A stretch of DNA of 64,000 nt from Candidatus Leptofilum gracile (GTDB lineage: Bacteria > Chloroflexota > Anaerolineae > Promineifilales > Promineifilaceae). Positions within the stretch are counted from its first letter, which is position 1; each line of letters starts with the position of its first letter. The translations under genes were made by a program, and so were the position numbers. Positions 24,486-33,110 of the stretch are shown here, piece after piece. The stretch spans positions 310,001 through 374,000 of the forward strand of contig JADJOJ010000010.1 in assembly GCA_016713825.1 (NCBI GenBank), read 5' to 3'. The notes below the pieces were generated by a model. That model saw only the letters and a program-made list of their open reading frames with translations. It did no database searches and was not told where the DNA came from.

Positions 24486-27218
24486 TTAAGATGGGTAACT
24501 TGTTTGGACGAGGCAGAGGCGGAAGCCGTAGCTGCTGTTTTGGTCGTTGGGGCTGCGGCGGGCGCGGAAGGTGGCGTTGGCTGCTTGCGTGTCGCTCCAG
24601 TACGCGCCGCCGCGCAACACCATCTCTTCGTACAGCTTCACGTCCGGCGCTTCGCGGCCGTCGGCTGGGTCATACGGATACGGCCGAAAACGGCTCCCCG
24701 TCCATTCCCACACGTTGCCGCACATCTCCTGGCAGCCCACGGGCGATGGCTGGGGAAAGCAGCCGACGGCGCTGCTGGTGGCCACGGCCGTTTCGTTCAC
24801 ATTCGCGGTTTGCGGGGTGAGGCTGGTTTGGGCGGGATACGGCCGTTGCGGAGCTGGATTTTCCGTCAGGGGTACGTTGGGTAGCGGATTAGCCATCGCC
24901 TGGGCCACTGGCAGCACGATGGGCCGCTGCGGAATCTGCCCGCCGCCCCGCGCCGCCTTCTCCCAGGCGACCTCGCTGGGCAGCTGCACCTGCCAGCCGT
25001 CGGGCAAAAGGCCAGCGGCTGGCCACTGGTGGCTGAGCCAGCGGGTAAACGCCAGCGCCTCGAACCAGGTGATGCCCACGACGGGATGGTTGGGCAGGTT
25101 GAAGGGACGGCCGTATTCAAACGGCCCCGACCGCCAACCACGCTGCGCCCAATCCTGCACCTCGCCGGGCCGCCAGCGGTTGACGGCGGCGGCTTCTGGC
25201 CACAGCTCCGCCATGCCGTAGCCACCTGCGCTCACAAATTCGGCAAACTGCGCCTGCGTCACCGGGAACTGGCTGATCCAGTACGGATCGGGCAAGCCAT
25301 TGTACTGCGCGGCCTCGTCGGTGCGGCCCAGCCAGAACGAGCCGCCGGGCACGTAGCAAAACGGCATCTCGCCCAGCGCCAGCACGCCGGGGCGCGGATC
25401 GCCAAGCTGCCCCAGCAGCTGGCCAGCCTGCACCCGCTGGCTGGCGGGCACGGCGATGCTGGTGGCGGTGTGGACGAGGGCGTGGGGGATTTCTGTTTGT
25501 AATTCGGTGGCTAATTCAGTTTGGAGGAGAACGGCCGTTTCCCCCAAAAGCAGCACCGTTTCCCCCGCTTCCGCCGGACTTGCCCCGGCCAGCAGTTGGG
25601 CCACGATTTGGTTGGCCACGTCCGGGCGGAACTGCACCTGGGCCAAAATGCCCAGCGTCAGCAAAATCACCTCGTGCCAGCCCGTATCCGCCAATCGGGC
25701 CTGGATGGCGGCCAGCAGCGGGGCCACGTCTGCTGCCTCGGCCAAATTGGCCAGGGCCAGGGCGGCGGCGTATTCCTGAAAAGTGAGGTGCAAAAAGCCA
25801 AGGCTGTCTGGCGTGGGGGCAATCAGCAGCCCGGTGACCGTTTGCAGCGCTTGCAGCAGGGCGGCGGCGTTGGCCTCCGGGGCCGGATCGTTTTGCGCCG
25901 CCAGCAGCCCGATGAGCTGCCGTCGCAGCGCCCCGGTGGGCACCAGGCTGCGTTGGGGACTGGTTTGGTGCATCCACAGCGCCAGCGGAGCCAAAAGTTG
26001 CAGCAGTTGCTCTGGGGTAAACGGGCTGTCTAACGGCCGATTCAGGCTGCGGGCGGTTTGCCAATGGTGCAGCAGGGTGTGCAGGTAGACATCGTACAGG
26101 GCGACGCGCTTTTGGGGCAAAATGGTGCCCTGCCGTTGAAGCAGCAGCAAAATGGTGCACAGCAGCGGGATGGCGGCTAGCTCCTGCACGGCGCGATTTT
26201 GGGCCAGCAGGCTGAGCAGGCGATTTTGTTGGGTAATGGCCAATTCTTCGTTGTTTTGTTGGGTGAGAACGGCCGTCCACTGCCGCACAAACTGCTCGAT
26301 TTGCCTCCGGTCCAGCGGCACCACGCTGCATTCCAGCAAGCCATCGGCCAGCATGGGCGTGGCCTGGTAGGTGGCCGCCCGGCTGGTGATGACAAATTTG
26401 TTGCCGTTTTGCCGCTGAATGGTGAACAGGTCTAGCAGGCGGCTGCTGACCAGATGGCGCTGGGCGGGATTGGTAATTTCGTCCAGGCCGTCTAGCAGCA
26501 GCAGGGCGCTGCCGTCGGCCAGGGCGGTCTGGAACAGGCCGTCGAGCGGTTCATCGAAGCCGAGCAGGTGGTAGAAATCTGCCAAAAATTGGCTCAGCGG
26601 CAAGTCGCCAGATTCCAGGGCGGTGGCGTAGGCGGAGAGGGAGAGCACCAGCGGCAAGCGGTTGCCCAGCCCAAGCTGCGGGCCGTGGCCGCTGGCCAGC
26701 TGGTGGGCCAAATATTTGAGCCAGGTGGTTTTGCCGCTGCCGGGGCCGCCGAGGAGGATGAGGCCATCATTTTTTTGCAGCAGGGTGAGCAGGGGTTGGC
26801 TGGGGGGCGGCTGGCTGCTGTCGCTGGGGAGGGTGCGGGTGATACGGCCGTTCAGCGGCACAAACAGCGCGTCTAGCGGCAGTTGGATGGGCTGCTGGCT
26901 GGCCTGCCCCATGCCGCGAAAGTCTAAATATTGGTAGCGGCTGCGCAGGTGGGCCAGGTATTTTTGGCGGATGTCGTTGGGGTGTGGGCTGAATTGGGCG
27001 GGGTGCCAGGGGTGAGACGGCCGTTCCCGCGCACAAATCTCTAAAAGCTGATTCACCAATCGCCGCCGCTGGCAAAATTCTACCAGGGCCAGCGCCTTCG
27101 CCTCCCGCGTTTCCCCACGCAAATTTTCAAACTCAATGCCCAACTCAAAACAAAGGCCACGCAGCTCATCCAGGCTAAACAAGTCGCTGATTTGGGCGGG
27201 TAGCGTGCGTAACTCCAT
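24486..27218 (-). CDS. NACHT ATPase with death-like N-terminus and FGE-fold C-terminus
   Basis: A 910-aa protein from ATG 27218, with AGGAGG 7 bp upstream. Residues about 5-70 (LFSLDELRGLCFELGIEFEN, ending ICARERPSH) resemble the small helical effector-associated/death-like domains of bacterial STAND proteins. A NACHT module follows: Walker A GGPGSGKTTWLKYL, Walker B ALLLLDGLDEI, sensor FVITSRAATY, and helical domains to about 600. The C-terminal ~260 residues form a formylglycine-generating-enzyme (SUMF1-type) fold: VPGGSFWLGR, PVTQAQFAEFV, LPSEVAWEKAARGG, CGNVWEW, VLRGGAYWSD. The Cys normally found just before the final Arg motif is replaced (NATFRARR), so catalysis is doubtful and the domain is probably a sensor. 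Last gene of a coupled three-gene operon. Confidence 0.88.
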   Translation of the reverse strand: MELRTLPAQISDLFSLDELRGLCFELGIEFENLRGETREAKALALVEFCQRRRLVNQLLEICARERPSHPWHPAQFSPHPNDIRQKYLAHLRSRYQYLDFRGMGQASQQPIQLPLDALFVPLNGRITRTLPSDSSQPPPSQPLLTLLQKNDGLILLGGPGSGKTTWLKYLAHQLASGHGPQLGLGNRLPLVLSLSAYATALESGDLPLSQFLADFYHLLGFDEPLDGLFQTALADGSALLLLDGLDEITNPAQRHLVSSRLLDLFTIQRQNGNKFVITSRAATYQATPMLADGLLECSVVPLDRRQIEQFVRQWTAVLTQQNNEELAITQQNRLLSLLAQNRAVQELAAIPLLCTILLLLQRQGTILPQKRVALYDVYLHTLLHHWQTARSLNRPLDSPFTPEQLLQLLAPLALWMHQTSPQRSLVPTGALRRQLIGLLAAQNDPAPEANAAALLQALQTVTGLLIAPTPDSLGFLHLTFQEYAAALALANLAEAADVAPLLAAIQARLADTGWHEVILLTLGILAQVQFRPDVANQIVAQLLAGASPAEAGETVLLLGETAVLLQTELATELQTEIPHALVHTATSIAVPASQRVQAGQLLGQLGDPRPGVLALGEMPFCYVPGGSFWLGRTDEAAQYNGLPDPYWISQFPVTQAQFAEFVSAGGYGMAELWPEAAAVNRWRPGEVQDWAQRGWRSGPFEYGRPFNLPNHPVVGITWFEALAFTRWLSHQWPAAGLLPDGWQVQLPSEVAWEKAARGGGQIPQRPIVLPVAQAMANPLPNVPLTENPAPQRPYPAQTSLTPQTANVNETAVATSSAVGCFPQPSPVGCQEMCGNVWEWTGSRFRPYPYDPADGREAPDVKLYEEMVLRGGAYWSDTQAANATFRARRSPNDQNSSYGFRLCLVQTSYPS

Positions 27219-27229
27219 GCAAAAACCTC

Positions 27230-28273
27230 CTAAGGCGTGGCGGTGGGTGTGTTCGTGGCCGTTTCGGTGGGGGGGGCTGTGGCGGGGGGTGTGGCCGTGT
27301 CTGTGGGCGTGGGCGTGTTGCTAGGTGTGGGCGTGCTGCTAGGTGTAGGCGTGCTGCTGGCCGTGGGTGTGGTGGATGGCGTGCTGGTGGCCGAGGCCGT
27401 GGGCGTGCTGCTGGCGGTTGGCGTTACGCTGGCGGTGGGCGTCTGGCTGGCGGTGGGTGATGCCGTTGGTGTGCCCGTGGCGGTGGCAGTGGCGGTGTTG
27501 GTTGGTGTGGCCGAGGCCGTGGGCAGCGGCGGCACGGTGCTGGTGGGCGTCTGGCTGGGGGTGCTGGTGCTGGTTGCCGTGCTGGTTGCCGTCGCTGTGC
27601 TGGTTGCTGTGGCCGATGGCGTGGCGGTAGCTGGGGCGGGCTGGACGTTTGGCCCTGGCAGGAAAATTGGCTGACCCGCGTACAGGGTGATAGACGTCAG
27701 GCAGTTGGCCTGGACGATCTGGTTCATGGAGACGTTGAAAATTTGGGACAGCCGGAACAGCGTCTGGCCGGGCAAGACGGTGGTGGCTACCCAATTGCTG
27801 GGTGGACGGCTGCAAATGGGGGTCGCGATGGGCGTGGTGGCCGGGTTGGGCAGGTACAGCACGGCTACATTTACCAGGCTATCGTTGGGCAAGCAGTTGG
27901 CCAGCCGGATTCGCTCGGCAGAGATGCCGAAGCGAATGGAGAGAGCCAGCAGCGATTCGCCAGCAGCGATGGGTGTGGCTACCCAATCTGGCGGGGTGGT
28001 GGCGCAGCTGGGCAGAATGCCGTTGCTGTCTGGTTCGAATGCGGCACCGGGTTGGGTGGGGGTGCCGCTGGCCAGGGGAATGGCGGGCAGGGGGGTGCTG
28101 GTGGGCGTGGCGTTCAGGTTGCTGATGGCGATGGCAATGGGCGACGGCAAAATTTGCCGTTGGAGGCCGTCCAAATCGGCCAGGAGCAGGGCCAGGACGA
28201 GGGTGAAGAGCACGCCGCCGGTGATGAGCAGATGGGTGCGCCAACTGCCGGTGGGAAGCGTTTGCTGGCTCAT
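27230..28273 (-). CDS. Membrane-anchored two-LysM protein with long Thr/Pro tail
   Basis: About 347 aa from ATG 28273; the frame is open further upstream but that is a shadow of the kinase gene. One hydrophobic helix (about 17-40, LLITGGVLFTLVLALLLA) is followed by two LysM-like domains (PIAAGESLLALSIRFGISAE and VLPGQTLFRLSQIFNVSMNQ), each ending with an ANCL motif. The last ~125 residues are Thr/Pro/Ala/Ser repeats (TPTATPT type) and run to the stop codon with no further domain. LysM normally binds N-acetylglucosamine polymers such as peptidoglycan. Its start overlaps the kinase stop by 4 bp and its TAG stop overlaps the ribosome site of the NACHT gene. Confidence 0.82.
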   Translation of the reverse strand: MSQQTLPTGSWRTHLLITGGVLFTLVLALLLADLDGLQRQILPSPIAIAISNLNATPTSTPLPAIPLASGTPTQPGAAFEPDSNGILPSCATTPPDWVATPIAAGESLLALSIRFGISAERIRLANCLPNDSLVNVAVLYLPNPATTPIATPICSRPPSNWVATTVLPGQTLFRLSQIFNVSMNQIVQANCLTSITLYAGQPIFLPGPNVQPAPATATPSATATSTATATSTATSTSTPSQTPTSTVPPLPTASATPTNTATATATGTPTASPTASQTPTASVTPTASSTPTASATSTPSTTPTASSTPTPSSTPTPSNTPTPTDTATPPATAPPTETATNTPTATP

Positions 28274-30741
28274 GCGTTGCTTTGGCTGCCGTTGCTGGGC
28301 CTGTCTGGGGCGGCCAGCGGTTCTGGGGCGATGGGGAAGAGCAGCGAGAAGGTGCTGCCGCTGCCGGGGTCGCTTTCTACCCAAAGGCGGCCGCCGTGGG
28401 TGTTGGTGAGTTCGTAGGCCATGGAGAGACCGGCTCCGGTGTCGCCCAGGCCGCCGATGAGCGGCCGTTCTGCTTCGTAGTGGGGGTTGAAGACGCGGGG
28501 CAAATCTTCCTGGCGGATGCCGCTGCCGCTGTCGCTGATGTTGATTTGCAGGAAGCGGATCATTTCGTGGGCGTTGATGTTGCGGTCGGGGATGGATTGG
28601 GCGTGGGCGGTGGCGATGATACGGCCGTTTTTGCCCGAGGCCAAACAAGCGTTGCTGAGTAAATTGCTAAAAATTTGGTGCAGGGCGCTGCGACTGACGG
28701 GTAGGGCGGGCAAATCCTGGTCGATGTCCAGGTCTAGCTGTAGGTTTTTGTCGCGCAGATGGCTGACGACGCCGTTTACGGCCGTTTCTAGCACCTCGCG
28801 CACGTTGACCAGCTCTTCTTCTGCGGTGGCCTGTGGTTCGGTGGCAACGGTGAGCTGCAAAATTTGCTCTAGTAAACTGCCCATTCGTTCGGTGTTGGCC
28901 TGAATGCGCTGCAAAAAGTCGCGCTGCTTGACGCCCAAAATCCCCAGCGTTTCGCCTAGCATCAGGTCGGTAAACCCGCCGATGGAGGTCATGGGGGTGC
29001 GCAGTTCCTGAATGAGGGAGATGAGCATTTCATCGGCGGTGCCGCGATCGCGCTTGGCCAGCTCGCTTTCCAGGCGAGAAATCCGCGCCTGGGCTTCTTC
29101 TAGCTGGCCAGAGTAGCGGGTGATGGTGAGCATGACCCATTCGGTGCTGAGGCCGCCTTCGCCTGCGGAGGCGAGGGCCATCGCTTCTTCGGCTTCGCTG
29201 AGGGATTCGCGCAGGGTGGCGTTTTCTTCTTCGAGCGCTTTGATTTTTTCGTCGCGGCTGAGCGTTTCGATCTCTTCCAGGGTGGCGGCTAAATCCTGGG
29301 CGCGGCGGCTGGCGGTGGCGGCGCGGGTTTCGGCTTGCAGCAGCCGGTTGTTGGCGATCTCTAGATTTTGCACCAGCCGTTCTCGCTCTTCTTCCAGGGC
29401 AATGAGACGGCCGCTTAGGTTGGGGTCGATTTCGCTGGGCAGGGGTGGTTCGGGGAGTTCTGCGGCGGCTACGGGCGGTGGGGGCGGCTGGGTTTGGCTG
29501 TTGCGCACGGCCTGGGTGATAAATTGGGCCAATCCGGGCATGATTTGCTGTTGGGAAGTGGGCCATTGGATACGGCCGTCTGGCAAGGCCAAAATGAGCA
29601 GGCCAATCGTTTCATTTTGGTGCTGCAACGGTTCTACCAGCAGCCCGCCCAACGCGCCGATGCCCAGCGCTTCGTACAGGGCGTACACTTGCCGCGAGCG
29701 GGAGCCGGTGAGGGGCAGGTGGCGGCCTTGGCCAGACTGCATCAGCTCGGCCAATGGCTGCCAATCGGACAGGTGAATTTGCCAGGTGCGGGGGGCGTTG
29801 GTTTGTGGCTGGGGCAAATTGCTGATGATGCGCAGGCTGTCTGGCGCTTCGTCGGGGCGCAGGGCAATGCCCACGAAGGCGGCGTCGCTAATGCGGGCGA
29901 CCATTTGGGCGGCGGTTTGCAGGCGGCTGCGGGTGTTGTCTGATTCAATAACGGTGGCGGCCAGGGCCAGCGAGCGGTTGAGCTGCTCATGAGCGGGCAG
30001 GGTATTGAGCTGCAAGGCGACGAGTGGGGCCAGCGATTCGCGGTAGGTCATGATGGCCCACAGCGGCAGAGCGGCCAGGTAGCCGAGGCGAATCCAGTAG
30101 GGAATGTCGGTGCCAGACGGGATGAGTTCGGGATAGTTCCAGAAGTGGGCCAGGTGGGTTAGCAGCAGCAGGCTTAAAATGAAGGGGCGCATGGTGAGGC
30201 GAAGACGGCCGTTTACCAAAGTAACCATCAGCCCTGCCGCCAATAGCCCAATCTGCACCAGCCCCCAGATGGTGGCCTGGGTGGTGCCGTTGTAGGGCAG
30301 CTGGTTGGGTACGGGGGCGTCGGCCACCTGGGCGGCCCAGGCTTGGGCAAAGGAAAGCCCCATGATGCCCACGACCAGCAAAGCCAACAGCAGCAGGATT
30401 TGGCCCAGGCGGGGCACATTTTGCGGTGCGGGTATGAAGGCCCAGAGGAGGAATACGGCCGTTACCGTGTTAATTGTTTGCTCCAGCGGCGGCAAAATGA
30501 CGATGGCAGAGACGTTGTTGTTGATGATCACCAGGCTGGCGATGAGTATAATGAGGCGGCCAGCAATGAGCAGGGCGGCGGCGAGGGCGGTGCGGACGGC
30601 CGTACGATCCTGCTTGTCGCGTCGCCATTGGCTAAAGGCAATCCCCAGCACGGTTTGCAGGGCAAACAGCGTCACTAGATGGTAAACGATGTTGCCGGGC
30701 GATTCAGTTAGCAGCTGGATGATTTGTGGTAACAACGTCAT
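28270..30741 (-). CDS. Membrane histidine-kinase-like protein lacking the phospho-accepting His
   Basis: An 823-aa protein with about seven or eight N-terminal hydrophobic helices (1-240), a GAF-like region (260-420), a long coiled coil (440-575) and a HisKA/HATPase core. The dimerisation helix reads MLISLIQELRTPMTSIGGF, where the usual His before Glu-Leu-Arg-Thr-Pro is Gln (codon CAG, complement of 29008-29010). The ATPase motifs are intact: N-box FSNLLSNACLAS, G1 DSGSGI, G2 GDTGAGLSMA. It probably binds ATP but cannot autophosphorylate in the classical way. First gene of the operon leading to the LysM protein and NACHT ATPase. A single C-to-H/Y-type base change would restore His, so sequencing error must be excluded. 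Confidence 0.87.
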   Translation of the reverse strand: MTLLPQIIQLLTESPGNIVYHLVTLFALQTVLGIAFSQWRRDKQDRTAVRTALAAALLIAGRLIILIASLVIINNNVSAIVILPPLEQTINTVTAVFLLWAFIPAPQNVPRLGQILLLLALLVVGIMGLSFAQAWAAQVADAPVPNQLPYNGTTQATIWGLVQIGLLAAGLMVTLVNGRLRLTMRPFILSLLLLTHLAHFWNYPELIPSGTDIPYWIRLGYLAALPLWAIMTYRESLAPLVALQLNTLPAHEQLNRSLALAATVIESDNTRSRLQTAAQMVARISDAAFVGIALRPDEAPDSLRIISNLPQPQTNAPRTWQIHLSDWQPLAELMQSGQGRHLPLTGSRSRQVYALYEALGIGALGGLLVEPLQHQNETIGLLILALPDGRIQWPTSQQQIMPGLAQFITQAVRNSQTQPPPPPVAAAELPEPPLPSEIDPNLSGRLIALEEERERLVQNLEIANNRLLQAETRAATASRRAQDLAATLEEIETLSRDEKIKALEEENATLRESLSEAEEAMALASAGEGGLSTEWVMLTITRYSGQLEEAQARISRLESELAKRDRGTADEMLISLIQELRTPMTSIGGFTDLMLGETLGILGVKQRDFLQRIQANTERMGSLLEQILQLTVATEPQATAEEELVNVREVLETAVNGVVSHLRDKNLQLDLDIDQDLPALPVSRSALHQIFSNLLSNACLASGKNGRIIATAHAQSIPDRNINAHEMIRFLQINISDSGSGIRQEDLPRVFNPHYEAERPLIGGLGDTGAGLSMAYELTNTHGGRLWVESDPGSGSTFSLLFPIAPEPLAAPDRPSNGSQSNA

Positions 30742-30844
30742 GGTTAGGGTAAAAATCGGTTGCCTGCCTGACAGGCTTTCTTATGTAAGGTAATGAATTA
30801 TAGCATAACAGAGCGTGGGGGTGATGGGTGTAAAAGAGGAGTTA

Positions 30845-30891
30845 AAGGTGACGACAAGGTGACGGGGTGACAAGGTGACAAGGTGACGAGA
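30845..30891. repeat. Short tandem repeat of (A/G)AAGGTGAC
   Basis: About five imperfect iterations of an 8-10-bp unit, GACAAGGTGAC, lie just before the ribosome site of the acetyltransferase gene. Part of the sentence-like repeat class. Confidence 0.6.
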
Positions 30892-30909
30892 TGATTGGAG
30901 GATTTGGAT

Positions 30910-31383
30910 ATGTCTGAAGAGAAAGTGAGGCTGGGGCGGGATGCGGTGGTTTCTTTGCGGGAGATTACGAAGGAGACGTTACGGCCGTTTCTAAAAATGA
31001 AGGTGGCCGAGCCGCAGCAAACTATGGTGGCCAACAACGCCGTTTCCATTGCGCAGGCGCATTTTGAGCCGAAGGCGTGGTTTCGGGGCATTTATGCGGA
31101 TGAAACGCCGGTGGGGTTCATCATGCTGTTTGATGATCCGGAGGAGCCGGTTTACTTTTTGTGGCGGTTGATGGTGGCGGAGGAATTTCAGGGGATGGGA
31201 TACGGCCGTAAAGCGATCGCCCATCTTATCGACTACGTTAAAACCCGTCCCCATGCCACTGAGCTAAAAGTGAGCCATGTCAAAGAGGTGCCCGGCAATC
31301 CAGGACCCTTTTACGAAAGGCTGGGCTTTGAATACACGGGCGAAGAGGATGGCGGTGAATTGGTGATGCGGTTGAGGCTGTAG
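30910..31383 (+). CDS. GNAT-family N-acetyltransferase (BltD/PaiA-like)
   Basis: 157 aa from ATG 30910 with GGAGG upstream. The early segment LRPFLKMKVAEPQQTMVANN is typical of spermidine/spermine acetyltransferases such as BltD, and the acetyl-CoA loop is VAEEFQGMGYGRKAIAHLID (Q/R-x-x-G-x-G/A). The C-terminal part GPFYERLGFEYTGE is also characteristic. Substrate is probably a polyamine or similar amine by family resemblance. Confidence 0.85.
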   Translation: MSEEKVRLGRDAVVSLREITKETLRPFLKMKVAEPQQTMVANNAVSIAQAHFEPKAWFRGIYADETPVGFIMLFDDPEEPVYFLWRLMVAEEFQGMGYGRKAIAHLIDYVKTRPHATELKVSHVKEVPGNPGPFYERLGFEYTGEEDGGELVMRLRL

Positions 31384-31408
31384 ACAGGTTCTTGAGAAAT
31401 TGATCGGT

Positions 31409-31441
31409 GCGTGAAACGGGATTTTTCTTCACGTTTCACGC
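31409..31441. terminator. Hairpin between convergent GNAT and YheT genes
   Basis: GCGTGAAACG (31409-31418) and CGTTTCACGC (31432-31441) form a perfect 10-bp stem. The loop contains TTTTT. It overlaps the end of the convergent YheT-like gene. Confidence 0.65.
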
Positions 31442-31442
31442 G

Positions 31443-32441
31443 TCACGATTCCTTCAAATTTGCCGCCAAAAACCGCGCCGCTTCTTGCTCGGCCCAGCAG
31501 TTGAGGCGGCCGGGTTGCCCTTCTATGAAACCCAGATGACCACCTTGCGCGGTAATGCCTGCGGTGAGGCATGGGTTGGCGGCGATTGTTTCATACGGCA
31601 CATCGTCTGGCGCAAAGAGCGGATCATCCAGGGCACGCAGGATGAGCGTGGGCACCTGGATGTGGGGCAAAAATTGGGCGGTGCTGCACTTTTCGTAATA
31701 ATCATCTGCGCTCAGAAAGCCGCCCAGCGGCGCAGTGCCCCAATGATCAAATTCGCGGAATGTTTTGGCTGCCAGCACCTTGTTCAGGTCCACTTCTGAA
31801 GCGAGCAAATCGGCCTTTGCCCGTACTTTTTGGTGTAGGGATTTCAAAAAGTGACGCGTGTAAAAGCGGGAAAGCCCTTGTTCAAGTAAGGCAGAGCTGC
31901 TTTTCATGTCGAAGGGTGGGGAGATGGCAACGGCCGTTTCCACCCAATCTCTCGCCCCTGCGCCCCGTTCCCCCACAAATTTCAGCGTCAGGTTTGCTCC
32001 TAACGAGAAGCCAATCAGCCCCCGCCTGCTGGTGGGGAACCAATTGGCCAGAGTCTCTAGCACCAGCGCCACGTCATCGGTAGCCCCGGAGTGGTAAAAG
32101 CGGGCGGTGCGGTTTATCTCGCCGCTGCACGAGCGGTAGTTGATGCCCACGCTGCGCACGCCTAGCTGGGCCAGCTGGCGGTACGTTTCACAGGCGTAGC
32201 CGCGCCGGGCGTTGCCCTCTAGCCCGTGCAGCAGCAGCACCAGCGGCGCGTCATTGGGCAGCAGATAGCCCGCCACCTCGGGGAAATCAATGTCAATAAA
32301 ATCGCCATCTGGTGTATTTAAGCGGCGACGGTGGAAGATGATGCCAGCCTTGCGGCGAGCCAATCGGCCGAAAATGGTTTGCGTGTGGCCGCCAGCCAGC
32401 CAGTTGCTGGGTACAAAGGGTGCGAGTTGGAAGGTAGACAT
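31443..32441 (-). CDS. YheT-family alpha/beta-hydrolase
   Basis: A 332-aa protein with the YheT/EMB8 signature: FVPSNWLAGGHTQTIFGRL at the start, LLLHGLEGNARRGYA, NYRSCSGE, nucleophile elbow LIGFSLGANLTLKF, acid in RALDDPLFAPDD and His in TAQGGHLGFIEG. Members are carboxylesterases of unclear physiological substrate. Starts at ATG 32441; divergent from the rpsF operon. Confidence 0.92.
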   Translation of the reverse strand: MSTFQLAPFVPSNWLAGGHTQTIFGRLARRKAGIIFHRRRLNTPDGDFIDIDFPEVAGYLLPNDAPLVLLLHGLEGNARRGYACETYRQLAQLGVRSVGINYRSCSGEINRTARFYHSGATDDVALVLETLANWFPTSRRGLIGFSLGANLTLKFVGERGAGARDWVETAVAISPPFDMKSSSALLEQGLSRFYTRHFLKSLHQKVRAKADLLASEVDLNKVLAAKTFREFDHWGTAPLGGFLSADDYYEKCSTAQFLPHIQVPTLILRALDDPLFAPDDVPYETIAANPCLTAGITAQGGHLGFIEGQPGRLNCWAEQEAARFLAANLKES

Positions 32442-32815
32442 AGCTGTTTTTGCGCACGTAATTTTGCGTACGTAATTTAGTTGCCGGTATTTTGGGGGAT
32501 TACGGCCGTTCTGGCAAACTGAAGGGGCAAATTAATGGGCTCTTTGGGATTTCCTGGGGTTAGCAACGAATTATCACGAAAATTCGTGATAATTCGCGTT
32601 AATTCGTTGCAAAAATTAGCCTGCCCCCGCCAAATCCTAAAGACCCAATTAATGATGATCGCAGCAAGCTTACTTGCTGGTTTGCAAAAAACCGCAGGTT
32701 TGTTATTATTCTCCACCGTTGCACAGCAAAATTTAATATCTGCTGCTTTCCGCTTCTGAACGTGATTTAGGGGCAAAGCTCGCCAGAGTAATTCCAAGGA
32801 AAGGAGGTTAGCAAC
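32442..32815. other. Gene-free region upstream of rpsF, dominated by a 123-bp hairpin
   Basis: Besides two GTACGTAATTT-like motifs near 32456-32480 and one palindrome copy at 32503, the region holds the large imperfect inverted repeat 32531-32653. The promoter for rpsF probably lies between 32654 and 32800 (AT-rich, TTATTATTC at 32702), but I cannot place it with confidence. Confidence 0.4.
32531..32653. repeat. Long imperfect palindrome (hairpin element)
   Basis: Outer arms: ATTAATGGGCTCTTTGGGAT at 32531 and the complement in AAATCCTAAAGACCCAATTA at 32632. Inner arms: GCAACGAATTATCACGAA (32563-32580) and TTCGTGATAATTC with AATTCGTTGC (32583-32610). The whole 123 bp could fold into one long stem, resembling a MITE or REP-like element. 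No ORF. Confidence 0.6.
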
Positions 32816-33109
32816 GTGCGAGAGTACGAAGTTACCGTTATTTTTCAGACCAGTTTAGATGATGAGGCCCGTTCTACGTTGGTAGGGCGCGTTTCCGGTT
32901 GGTTGACCCACAGCGATGAAGAGGCCGACAAGCCTGTACAAAACGTCTGGGGCCAGCGCCGGTTGGCTTATCCCATTCGCAAGCATTCAGAAGGTTACTA
33001 CATTTTGTTCGATGCCAAGCTAGACCCAGAACGTCTGAACGACATCGAGCGCAATATGCAGTACACCGACAGCATTTTGCGCTACATGATTGTACGCAAA
33101 GAGCAATAA
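32816..33109 (+). CDS. rpsF: Small ribosomal subunit protein bS6
   Basis: 97 aa from GTG 32816, preceded by AAGGAGG (32801-32808). The sequence MREYEVTVIF ... WGQRRLAYPIRKHSEGYYIL ... ILRYMIVRKEQ is typical of S6, which binds S18 on the 30S platform. The C-terminal tail is minimal. First gene of the rpsF-ssb-rpsR group; a small mobile-looking element lies directly after its stop. Confidence 0.96.
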   Translation: MREYEVTVIFQTSLDDEARSTLVGRVSGWLTHSDEEADKPVQNVWGQRRLAYPIRKHSEGYYILFDAKLDPERLNDIERNMQYTDSILRYMIVRKEQ

Positions 33110-33110
33110 A

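Noticed and set aside
27237..27674. A Val/Gly-rich plus-strand open frame of 145 aa
   Set aside because: It is the complement of the Thr/Pro-repeat tail of the LysM protein; repeats give open frames on both strands.
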